Of a stretch of 64,000 bases of DNA, positions 22,610-32,627 are shown in pieces; position 1 is the first letter of the stretch, and each line of letters starts with the position of its first letter. Under the pieces are notes generated by a model. It worked only from the letters and a program-made list of their open reading frames with translations. It had not been told where the DNA came from and searched no databases. The position numbers and the translations under genes are program-made. This DNA comes from Utricularia gibba (lineage: Eukaryota > Streptophyta > Magnoliopsida > Lamiales > Lentibulariaceae): the NCBI GenBank assembly GCA_002189035.1, contig NEEC01000020.1, forward strand, positions 248,001 to 312,000. Reading direction: 5' to 3'.

Positions 22610-23580
22610 GCCGTTGGTTCGAAATCAACAACAAGAATCACTGAAAACAAAGGATTCCAGATCAACAATCAATACCACGCTCCGTCATTATATACACACC
22701 CACAACAATCAGAGAAATTCATAAAAAAGACCCCGGCTCCAGTTAACAATCACAACCTTGCAGTATTCAAACAACTTCCCCTAGGAGAAGAATCGCCTAG
22801 AAGAAACTAATCAGCAAGAGAAACCACTACACACACGCCCCATCACCACAACCATACCAACACGCAAGACTTTTTTCCTTTTCCTTCCGAAAGCAAATTC
22901 ATCAATCAAACGCCAATTTCACGAAATAACGTTTACAAAATTCACCGGATTCGATCGCCGCCGAGAATATGAAGAAAAAGCAAGTAGCCAATAACTGATC
23001 AGCTCCCTGAAACCCCAAGCGACGGTGGGAAGTTGCAGGGAAGACCAACAGTAAATGGATCATGAATCTTTACGGTAAATGGGCCAGCTCAAATCAGGCC
23101 CATCGGCCATTTCCATAACCGACGGTTTCAGTTCAACTGAACCGGTGGAAACCGGATTCCATGCTTCGGAACCGGTTTCTATTTTTTATTTTTTAAATCA
23201 AGTTCTTATTTAATTATTAAAATGAAAATTTAAGGAATTTAATAATTTTTTAAATTAATTATAAATTTAAAGGATTTTTTTGAAATAATTTGTATTTTTA
23301 TATAAATATATTTTTTTAAATAATTTTACTATCAAATATGAATTTTAGTTATTTTTAAAGAGTTAGAGATATTAAATATTTATTTTATTAGAATTATTTA
23401 ATCAAATATAAACATTTATTAACTGTTTGACTTGTATGCTCCACGTGTGCTTTCTTCAACAAGTCAACGTTGCGACTTGCGAGGCTTTCCATTAATGCCG
23501 TTGTTATTGTCTTCATTCTTGAGCATCTTATCTCTGAATCTGCGGCTCAGAGCTCCGGCGGGCCAGAAGACCCAGAAGGG
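22610..23580. other. Divergent promoter region between the lipoate ligase and STP7 genes
   Basis: No gene is supported. Site II elements TGGGCC (23080-23085) and GGCCCA (23098-23103) fit the lipoate ligase promoter. A G-box CACGTG (23442-23447) and TTGAC W-box cores near 23427 and 23464 lie close to the STP7 start. Bases 23180-23420 are almost pure A/T. Confidence 0.55.
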
Positions 23581-25166
23581 ATGGCTGGTGGCGGCGGCTT
23601 GGGGGCCGTGGGAGTTAGGAGTGAGAGGGCAGCAGAGTACAAAGGCAGGTTGACCAGTTACGTGGTGGTCGCCTGTGTTGTCGCCGCCGTGGGAGGTTCT
23701 CTGTTCGGATACGACATTGGGATCTCCGGTGGGGTAACATCCATGGATGGGTTTCTCTTGAAATTCTTCCCCGAGGTTTACAGGAGCAAGAACCATGTGC
23801 GCGAAAGCAACTACTGCAAATATAATAGCCAGAGCCTCGCCGCGTTCACCTCCTCGCTTTATCTCGCCGGCCTGGTGGCGTCTCTCGCCGCTTCTCCCGT
23901 GACACGGCGATACGGGCGGCGGGGAAGTATTATTTGCGGTGGATTGAGTTTTCTCGTTGGAGCAGCTCTCGACGCCTCTTCCGTCAATCTGGGGATGCTC
24001 ATTCTCGGCCGGATCATGCTCGGTGTCGGAATAGGATTTGGCAACCAGGTAACTTATAGAGCTGCGCTCTACATTCATTTCTGATTAATAGTTTTTTTGG
24101 TATCGAGCTTTCACCGGAAATACGATATCAGGCGGTGCCGGTGTACTTATCGGAGATGGCGCCGGCGCATTTACGCGGAGCGCTGAACATGATGTTCCAA
24201 TTAGCCACAACGCTCGGGATATTCACTGCGAATATGATCAACTACGGCACCCAGAATCTCCGGCCATGGGGGTGGCGCCTTTCCCTCGGGCTTGCAGCGG
24301 TGCCGGCGACATTGATGACGGTGGGAGGTATCCTGTTGCCTGAAACACCCAATAGTTTAATCGAGAGAGGGAAACTGGAACAGGGGACTAGGGTTCTCGA
24401 GAAAATCAGAGGAACCAGAGATATCACCGCCGAATTGCAAGACATCGTCGACGCGAGCGAGCTCGCGAAATCCGTCTCGAATCCATTCAGAAACATTTTA
24501 CAGAGGCGAAACCGGCCGCAGCTGATCATGGCGATCTTCATGCCCATGTTTCAGATCCTCACCGGAATCAACTCCATCCTCTTTTACGCTCCGGTGCTGT
24601 TTCAGAGCATGGGCTTCGGAGGAGACGCCTCCCTTTACTCCTCCGCCGTCACAGGCGCTGTCCTCGCCGGATCCACCTTCATTTCAATCGCTACAGTCGA
24701 TAAAGTAGGAAGAAGGGCTCTCCTCCTCACCGGAGGAATCCAGATGATCGTTTGTCAGGTGATCGTATCGGTGATTCTGGGGTTGAAGTTCGGGAGCGAT
24801 CAAGAACTTTCCAAGGGGCTATCGGCGGCGGTGGTGCTGGTGATCTGTTTGTTCGTGGTGGCCTTCGGATGGTCGTGGGGGCCGTTGGGGTGGACGGTGC
24901 CGAGCGAGATTTTTCCGTTGGAGACGCGATCGGCGGGGCAGAGCATCACGGTGGCGGTGAACCTGTTCTTCACCTTCGTGATCGGGCAATCCTTTCTGGC
25001 GCTCCTATGCGCCTTCAGGTTCGGGATCTTCTTGTTCTTCGCGGCGTGGATATCCGTGATGACTCTCTTCGTCTACTTCCTGTTGCCGGAGACGAAGGGA
25101 GTTCCGATAGAAGAGATGGTGCTCCTGTGGAAGAAGCACTGGTTCTGGGCAAAGATTGTGCCTTAG
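23581..25166 (+). CDS. STP7: Sugar transport protein 7-like hexose/pentose-proton symporter
   Basis: Two exons, 23581-24048 and 24132-25166, make 500 aa. The start MAGGGGLGAVGVRSERAAEY is the normal family start, and the frame runs further upstream only through a TTG codon. Twelve membrane segments of the major facilitator fold are evident. Sugar-porter signatures are all present: GGSLFGYDIGISGGVTSMDG, the early ESNYCKYN cysteine block, RRYGRRGSIICGG, PVYLSEMAPAHLRGALNMMF, PETPNSLIERGK, QILTGINSILFYAPVLFQ, VDKVGRRALLL and PETKGVPIEEM. Sequence wording is closest to Arabidopsis STP7, and the C-terminus WKKHWFWAKIVP also fits. STP7 has been linked to L-arabinose and D-xylose uptake. The intron position matches the STP family. 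Confidence 0.94.
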
Positions 25167-25395
25167 ACAAGAACAATGTGACACTCACACCATTCTCATC
25201 TAAGATTTAGGTGTTTGATTTCGATTTCGATTTCGAAAACACACACAAACTATAACAGACAGATCAATAAACCAAACAACGATCGTTGTTTCGAAATTTT
25301 TCGACGAAAACTGAGTTTTAGACACATGAAAGAGCAAATGGTAGTGAGATCACAGATGGGGAAGCAAAACACACCTTGGGATACAGCAAAAGCCA

Positions 25396-28150
25396 TTACT
25401 TGAGGAGGGTCTTGGCGATGGTCTTCACATGGAGCTGCTTCAGGTCCTTGTAGGACTGGCCGCAGCCGACGAACATCACCGGCGCACCGGAGATGTACAC
25501 CATTGATAAAGCAGCACCAACCTGGGAGGGACACAATATGATACAGTTCAGTTACAGCAGGTGCATCATATCACCTGTAAGTGAATCGTGAATAAGGTAC
25601 AAAACAAACCTTGTCGTCGATAGTGTCGAATTTGGTAAGAAGGATTCCGTCGATCGGCCGGGGATTGGCAGAGGGAGAGAAGTCACCGAGTTTCTGCATT
25701 ACCGGTCCCATAGCCCGATGATCAGGAAGGAGAATAAGCAAGCTGCTTCTCTTTAAAAAAAAAAAAAAAAAAAGAAGCTGAGTCCCAAAACCAACCTGAT
25801 TAAACTTTGATAACTGATCAACTGCATCGTTCCCAACGAGAGCCTCTCCCACGAACAGAATCAGATCTGGATTGTTCACATGGATGAGCTTTGCGAGAGC
25901 TCTCATCAAAGGTTCATTATCCTGAAAAGGAGACAAATTGCAGAAGAGGCATGAGAATGATTGCTGTACTTTCCTGTGCTTGAAGAAGGGGGAGGCTTTC
26001 CTGAACCAAACTGAAAATGAAAAAAAGCTCAAAGTACCTGCATTCTTCCAGCTGTATCAACCAGGACAACATCAGCACCGTTTCTCTTAGCCTCCTGAAT
26101 GGCTTCACTGGCCACACTAGCAGGATCCTTCTCATAGCCCCTCTCAAATATCGGTACCTAGAAGTTGAAGATCATTACTCAAGGTGCCTTTTCCTGAATG
26201 CAACTCTGAAGAGTGACATAGCATACCTGAAGTCTACGCGAATGGGTACGGAGCTGCTCAACGGCACCTGATCTGAAGGTGTCACAAGCAGCCATCATAA
26301 CCTTGCAATCGTGTTGCTGAAGCCAGTAGGCAACCTGCAGAAGCAGTAATGAAAAAAATGGGGTCAGGAAACATTTGCAGCTATTAAGGACTAAAATGAT
26401 GAAATTGAGGATGCACCTTCGCAAGATTGGTAGACTTCCCAACTCCGTTGACGCCAATGAAAACCACAACATATGGCCTTCCTTGTTCCTTTGCAATACG
26501 CACATCCCTCAGAATGTTAATGGACCGTTTAGGAGTTAAAATGCGAACGAGAGCATCTTCCATAGCTGTCTGGTGTTATTGATATGCTTGGTCAGATCCC
26601 ATACCCACTTATATTTCCCAACACTGCAGCAGCGAAGAAAAGCCAGATACCTGAACTATAGAAGAAATCCTTGAAAATGAGGCTTGTCTTGTTCCCTCAA
26701 GTCTAGCTGCAACAGATTGGCAGAGCTTTTCTGCTATCTCCTCAGCCTGTTCAATCAATCATTTGTAGATAGAAGATAAAACAATAGCCCGAACTCGTAC
26801 AACTAAACTACTGATATGACAGTTGCAATAGAGAGGAGAATAAAAGAAGAAACATCTTACCACATTCTTTGTCATGAGTTTGTCCTTGAGAGCCTTAAGA
26901 GCAGGTTCTAAGTCAGATTTCTCCAAATTTTCTTTTCCCGCAATACTGAACATATCATTATAATGTCAGTTACCAGAAGAAAAAAAAATCTAGAACATTC
27001 ATTGATCATGGTAGAAACTGTGCATTCATAAAGCAAGATATGCAGTACAACTTCCAAGATCACGTTGTTTGGGCTAGTTACTTATGGAAGCATGCACATG
27101 GAATTTCTATATTACAACCACAAAAGCAATCTAGAATAGCTGAGGAAGAAGACAAACGTGGATAACACATGCAACATGAATTAAGTACCTTTGGAACATG
27201 GATGAGAACCATCCTTTATTTTTTGCATCAAACTTTGCAGTTGTTGCAGCGTCATCACCATCAATTTCACTGTCGCTGCTGGCAACCTCCTCTTCGTCCA
27301 TCATACTCTCCCCAAAGTCTTCTGGTAAAACAGATAAGTCATCTTCCCCATTCTCACTCACTGGATCAGTGAAATCCAACTTTTCCGGTTTTGGTGAATC
27401 ACCCCACACTCTGTTCTTTTTAGTTACCTTTTTAGGTTCCCCCTTCGAGGCCTTACCTACAGCAGTTTCAGATTTCTTTCCACCTTTGGACCTAAGCTTC
27501 TGAAGCTTGTTGACATCGAAAGCTCCATTATTGCTTACTTTACTCTCTTTATCATTTACCAAATCCTGGCCGTCCTTACTAACAAAACTGTTTTTCATAT
27601 GTCCATTTACATGCATGTAATTTTTCCCATCGTCCCCATCTCCCGCATCGCCTCCAGATTCACCCCCACTCTTTTTTTGATTGCCTCCGTCCATCATGCC
27701 CTTGTTTGATTGCCCCAGCCTTCTAGCATTCTGAGTATTGACAAACTTGTTCACCTGTTTTGACTTCTTCATTCCCTCAGCACGAGCCACAGCCTCCTCC
27801 TTCAGCTGCTTGAATATGAGATCAAAGTCATCGTACACAGTTCGCTTTTCATCAAAAATCTCTGCGAACTCTTTCTTAACCATGGAGAGCAAATCATCCA
27901 CATAAAGCAGATGGAGAATCCTCTGGTACACTGCGACAAACACTAGCCCCAGCTCATTGTGAAAAGTCCATTTCAATGTATACGACGCACCTGGGGCATC
28001 ATACTGATACGACGATAAACCCGACCTTTCCTCCAAAAGGCAAGACCTGATCAAAGTATCAATCGGCGAGCCCTTAAGAGCATTTCCAAGTTCCTTACAC
28101 GTCCAGAGGATCAGCCCACCCCGTGTGAATATGAGCAATTGCTCTAGCAT
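25396..28150 (-). CDS. Signal recognition particle receptor subunit alpha (SR-alpha, FtsY-related GTPase)
   Basis: The gene reads leftward from the ATG at 28150 to the TAA at 25396-25398. A large first exon (27189-28150) encodes the longin-like X domain ([40 protein letters not shown]) and a Lys/Gly/Asp-rich linker. Smaller exons encode the NG GTPase: [17 protein letters not shown] (N domain), [15 protein letters not shown] (G1 P-loop near 26420-26465), [36 protein letters not shown] (G3), [23 protein letters not shown] (G4) and [21 protein letters not shown]-alpha sits on the ER with SR-beta and receives SRP-ribosome complexes for cotranslational targeting. A 5' UTR intron probably lies between 28151 and about 28330. 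The 3' end faces STP7 at 229 bp. Confidence 0.95.
25753..25773. repeat. Poly-A tract in an SR-alpha intron
   Basis: A homopolymer run of about 19 A lies inside an intron of the SR-alpha gene. It is a simple repeat with no further structure. Confidence 0.8.
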
Positions 28151-28600
28151 ATTTGTAATCAGATCGATTCCCTATAAAAAAAAAACCGCATAAGGACCCC
28201 CATTCAAGAATACTTAAAAATCTCAGCATAGAAACAAACATTTCATCCCAGAATCAACAAAACACGAAAACAAATTAGATACGAAGAACCAAAGCATGCT
28301 TGGAGAACGACAAATGCTTACCTATTCTTCTTCCCCAACACAATACGAATCGAATTCTCCAGGGACGATCTCCAGAATCAGGGCTTCTCTTCTCGACGTT
28401 CCCCTGAAATAGCAATTTCCCGATGGCGACGTCGGAATACTTTTCAAAAGCGTCGCGTTGGAATTAACGCTTTCTTTATTTCCATTTTTTTCACGTTTTT
28501 TAAATCAATAATATTATTTAATTACAATAAAAAAGGTGATTTATGGGCTGGGCCTGAAAGCCCAATTTCAATCAGGTCACAGGCTTATAAATTTCTAGGA
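28151..28600 (-). promoter_or_regulatory. SR-alpha 5' leader region and site II promoter elements
   Basis: Upstream of the SR-alpha ATG, a likely 5' UTR with an intron runs to about 28440. Beyond it are TGGGCT (28544-28549), TGGGCC (28549-28554) and AGCCCA (28559-28564), a tight site II cluster of the type found on plant housekeeping promoters. Confidence 0.6.
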
Positions 28601-29998
28601 GCTTGCTCTGATGTACGGCCGCCGGCGACGCCCTTGTTTTCTATGGTCTCTTGTTATGTAAATTTGACGATGCCTACTTTTTTTATTGAATTTCGGGTCT
28701 GGTGAGGCATATGGGCATTGTGGATTTTTGAGTTCTATGTGATCATATGGAGCCTAGTTACTCTTTCTGTATGTTTCCCGTAAATTTAATGCTTCCTTGA
28801 GTAGCCATATGAGTATTGTGTGTCATGGTGGCCTAGTTAGGAGGCGCGCATGGATATGCCGGATCCATTTTTGCAATGAATCTGGAAGTCAATGCTTTTT
28901 GAGTGAACATATTGTTCCTTTTGTATGTTCTACAAGCAGCCTTGAAGAGTGCGTTGATCCCACTTTTCTAACTTTGTGGGCTGTTGTTTGGACATGCTGT
29001 GAACGGGCAGACGATGTGAACAGTTTCATTTGAACTGACGATTACCCCATGAAGCAATAAGTTGTTGTTAAGGGATTTACTGATGCCCATTAGTTGAAGG
29101 GAAACATCAATCTCTCATGATCTTTTTTTTTGTGGGTTTTCGAGTCTGCAAGTGCTTTTGAGGCATATGATGAGAGGTTAATTTTGTTGCTAATTCATCC
29201 ATGAAGAGCTTTTTAAAACCGATGTCCAGCATTTACTTCTTGATCCTTCAGTTTCATAATTATTGTACATGGACAACTAATTCAAATGACATTATAGAGA
29301 AGGTTCAATGATCACTTATCGCTGAACCTCTTCTGTACCATTTTGAGTAATGAAGGTTTGCATCAAATCCTTTGGTCTTCTCAGCAATGATCTTGATTGT
29401 TATCCTACTTTGTTGCTGCTGGGTTTTTACGGTCTCTGGAGCAGATCTTTTCTTTCCGTTACTTGACTGTAGTTGCTGCATGTGAAGCTGTGGCCATTGC
29501 TATAGAAAATGTTCAGTGATCATGCAACATGGTTAGGCATTTCTGTTTGTGGCCACTGATCTTAGGTTGAAGAAGGTTTTGCATTACAGAAGCAGCGTCA
29601 AGTCTTCTGGTCATCTCAGTGGTGAAACCAGTCGGGGTTCGTGCTAATGCAGCCGAATCAACGTGGAGGATGGCATTGCTCAAGTTGCTGCATGTAAAGA
29701 TGTGATCTTTGTTTAAAGGGATCTGTGTTATTGTTCTTTTGGGAAGTCTATGAGTTTTGAATTCAATGGTTGTCGAATTTGGTGAATTACATTCCTCAAA
29801 TTACCCTCAGCAGTGAGATGATTCCAATCAATATCACTCTTCAAGCAACTAGTTGAGAGGAAAAAACTTGGAAAACAAACACTAAAAAACCAGTGACATG
29901 CTGATGAAGTTTCATTACAACAACGAATTCGACATTATCATTTGTAATTAATCCATGGGCGCTGATGAATTTAGATACAGGGAAGAGTGCAGAGGTGG
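28601..29998. repeat. Non-coding stretch containing diverged tandem duplications
   Basis: No convincing protein frame exists. Two adjacent segments of about 205 bp, roughly 29293-29497 and 29498-29702, align in order. TATAGAGAAGGTTCAATGATC matches TATAGAAAATGTTCAGTGATC (split for length); TCTTCTCAGCAATGA matches ATCTCAGTGGTGA; GTTGCTGCATGTGAAGCTGTG matches the same phrase with AAGATGTG. A smaller pair, 28708-28766 and 28804-28845, shares CATATG-GTATTGTG and GGCCTAGTTA phrases. The function is unknown. A non-coding transcript or a decayed duplicated element are both possible. Confidence 0.5.
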
Positions 29999-30865
29999 TT
30001 ATTCACCTTCCCAACCAAGATGGCGAGCTCTTTGTTCCCACATCGAAGTTACCTTCTTCTCCTTGGTGATCAATACCTCTGCTCGTTCTCGTGCACCTTC
30101 GCAAGTTTCAGTGGCGATGATGCATTTCTCGGCTTCCCCTTGGTACTGGGAAGCCAATCTTTTTGCTTCGCCCAGAGTCACATTCATATGTTGGGTGTGT
30201 TCCTCGCCTATGGTTTCCTGCAACTTCAGCTCTTCTGTCAGCAAGTCCACCACGTGCTTCTCCATCTCCTCCTTCAGATCAGGATCATCTTTCCCGCAGT
30301 CTGGTATTCATTCCATGCCATTCGGATCAAATTTTCACAGAAAAGTATTCAACTGAAGATGGATTAGTGTGCAAGGTGCAGAAAAGCAGAAAATTTTGGA
30401 GCAGATTTCCATACCTGTAACGGTGAGATTAGCTAGACCTGCATGAAGAGAAAGGAGAAGATGAATAACCCTTTGACAGAAACAGTGAACTTGATGTACC
30501 CTCATATACCACAACTTCTCAAAGGCATGAACAATCAAGAAAAGACGATTTCTTTTAGGGAGGATAGACTGAGATGAAGATCAACGAAGATTTGCAGCAA
30601 TTTGAACATGAAAAAACCCAGAAAAAAGTGAAAGCAACGAAACCAGAGATTTTTTTATTGATCAGGATGCCGTACCGGGCACAATCTGAAAGAGGGATTC
30701 GGCAGGGGCGCAGTCGCAAATGCATGGAGCGCATCCTGATCCCCGTTTCCATTTCAAACCCTTGTTGAATTTGAAGAATAGCGCCGGCCCAGATACAAAA
30801 AGAGCCGAAACCACCGCGAAAATCACGAGACAGCATCGGAAACAGTTCGCCGATCTCCTATTCAT
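29999..30865 (-). CDS. NKS1: DUF1068 protein, NKS1-like, Golgi membrane
   Basis: Three exons, 30676-30865, 30415-30438 and 29999-30300, total 516 nt, or 171 aa, in perfect phase. The middle exon is only 24 nt. The start MNRRSANCFRCCLVIFAVVS leads into a single membrane anchor. Next come the cysteine-rich CAPCICDCAPAESL block, GLANLTVTDCGKDDPDLKEE and a long coiled-coil rich in Glu/Lys (VVDLLTEELKLQETIGEEHT, SQYQGEAEKCIIATETCEGA). The protein ends near WEQRARHLGWEGE. The order and motifs match DUF1068, the family of Arabidopsis NKS1/ELMO proteins, which act in Golgi organisation, cell adhesion and salt tolerance. An upstream in-frame codon extends the frame, but the MNRRS start is the conserved one. 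Confidence 0.9.
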
Positions 30866-31459
30866 ATCAGCTCTCAGCACAATCTGTCTCTCCCTCTCTA
30901 CAGTAGGCTCCCGAATGGAATCCAACACGATGGGATCCAAGAAATTCTATTCCCGAATCTGGGTCACCCCAATTTCCCGTCTTCCGTCGCTTCGAGATCT
31001 GGTTCCCAACTACACTGAGATGAACGAACACCACGACTGAAGCCCCCGGCTCTGATGTGGCTTCAAGGTTCCCCTTCGAATTTGTATTCATTTTTTACTT
31101 TCAAAATCATATTTTTTTAATAGTCGGACACATTTTCCACGTGTCCACACCAAAGAAACCTGATTGGCTTCTGTCCAAGATTGGATTTTTTAAGGTTCCC
31201 CTTTACAAGATTTCTATGTTCATCCCTGCAATGTTTGTATCTTGGAACATTATCCCATACACTTAAGTTTACTTGATGTCTGAAGAAGTAGGTGCTCCAA
31301 TTGCTGGTTCTAGTCAAGTTAATATATATCTCATTGAAGCATCACCAACAGAGTTTTGACATACATATATACATGAAGGTTAAAGATAAAGTGATCGAAC
31401 TGAACACCTCAAGGATAGATAACAAGTTACATATGAAGCAGTGCACCAGACACCAATCT
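30866..31459. other. Spacer between the DUF1068 gene and lipocalin
   Basis: This 594-bp region holds the promoter of the leftward DUF1068 gene and the 3' flank of TIL. A CCACGTGTCC G-box variant lies at 31138-31147. Nothing else is supported. Confidence 0.5.
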
Positions 31460-32355
31460 CTACTTCCCGAAAAGGGACTTGATCCACCAAATACCCCTTG
31501 TGTCACTCGCAGCAGTATCACTTGCTGGAGGAGTTTCAGAGTGCTGTGTTCTGTGGAGCTTTGTCACATCATATCCCTCTTCCTTTGCCTTCTCCAGTAG
31601 CTGGTTGTATGTCTCCTCATCCAAACGACTCTCCCTCGCCAAAACCTGAACAACAAATGCACTACAAGTGAGTGTAAGCCTTGCGCTACACCAGAAGCCT
31701 GATACGATTTTGGATTCTCTGTGAATTCGTATCAGAACAAAGCCCATGTCATCACAGTACACATCCAAGAACATACTTATCCTCTTCCACCTTTCTACCC
31801 TAAACTAAAGCATAGAATTTACTACACAGTTTTCACTTTTATCCAGCAATCAGCTGACTAACAACAGGAAATCAAAAATTTCCAAGCATATAAAAAGTGG
31901 GGTGATTCCAATTTCATCAAACAATCAGATATATGAGAGAAAATCAAACATTTTGGAGCATATGAGTGGTAGAAAAGCTGTACCCAGAGATATTTCCTGG
32001 AAGGCTGACCGATCAAAGCATACTGATAATCACAATCAATGAACAAAACCCAGTAATCCCCGACGACAGGAATGATGGGGAGAAAGGGGGGAACATAAAA
32101 TCTGACTTTAAGCTTAGCTTCATCGCTTTGGGGATCCGCCTTAAAGGCAGTTCCTTCAATAAACCCCCTTTTCCCATCACTCCAAGTTTCATTAAGAACA
32201 TGAACAGTCTGATCAGGATTCAGAGTGTAAGTAGCCCGAGTGTCGATCCCGTTCTTGGGCTGAAACGTCGACGGAAACGAAGCGATCTCATACCACCTCC
32301 CCATATACCTCTCGATGTCCAGATTCTTTACGACCTCCATTTCTTTCCCCGCCAT
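31460..32355 (-). CDS. TIL: Temperature-induced lipocalin
   Basis: Exons 31984-32355 (124 codons) and 31460-31645 (62 codons) give 185 aa, the usual TIL length. The start MAGKEMEVVKNLDIERYMGR is chosen at the ATG at 32355, and the frame extends upstream only via non-ATG codons. Lipocalin conserved regions are visible: GRWYEIASFPSTFQ (SCR1), DTRATYTLNPD, VPPFLPIIPVVGDYWVLFID (SCR2 region) and a YQYALIGQPSRKYLWV strand. Exon 2 adds RESRLDEETYNQLLEKAKEE and the family's C-terminus IWWIKSLFGK. There is no signal peptide, as in other TILs, which associate peripherally with the plasma membrane. The family protects membranes from heat- and cold-induced lipid peroxidation. The 3' end of the next gene is only 272 bp upstream. 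Confidence 0.96.
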
Positions 32356-32627
32356 CTCCGCCACGAATGACACTCAACTGAAATAGGGAAGCAATCGCCG
32401 CTGAAATTCGATGCAGAGAGGCGAAACCGACACATGGCGAGCCCACGGATTCGACATTGAATTGAGGAGACCAGTGGGCGGTCCACAACGACGCCGAAAG
32501 TCAGTCTTCAAGATTCCCGATCATTTTCTCTTTTCATTATTTTCTTTTTTTAATTCAAAATAATTCGAATCGCATGGACCGCCCGGGCGAACCGGACCGC
32601 CAATGAAACCAACCGGGCCAAAATAAT

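Noticed and set aside
23470-23580. In-frame extension of STP7 that looks like a signal peptide
   Set aside because: It starts at TTG, not ATG, and the STP family begins at MAGG; the stretch is 5' leader.
28990-29720. Possible C/D-box snoRNA cluster
   Set aside because: TGATGA-like and CTGA-like words occur, but not with matching spacing and closing stems; the simpler reading is diverged tandem duplication.
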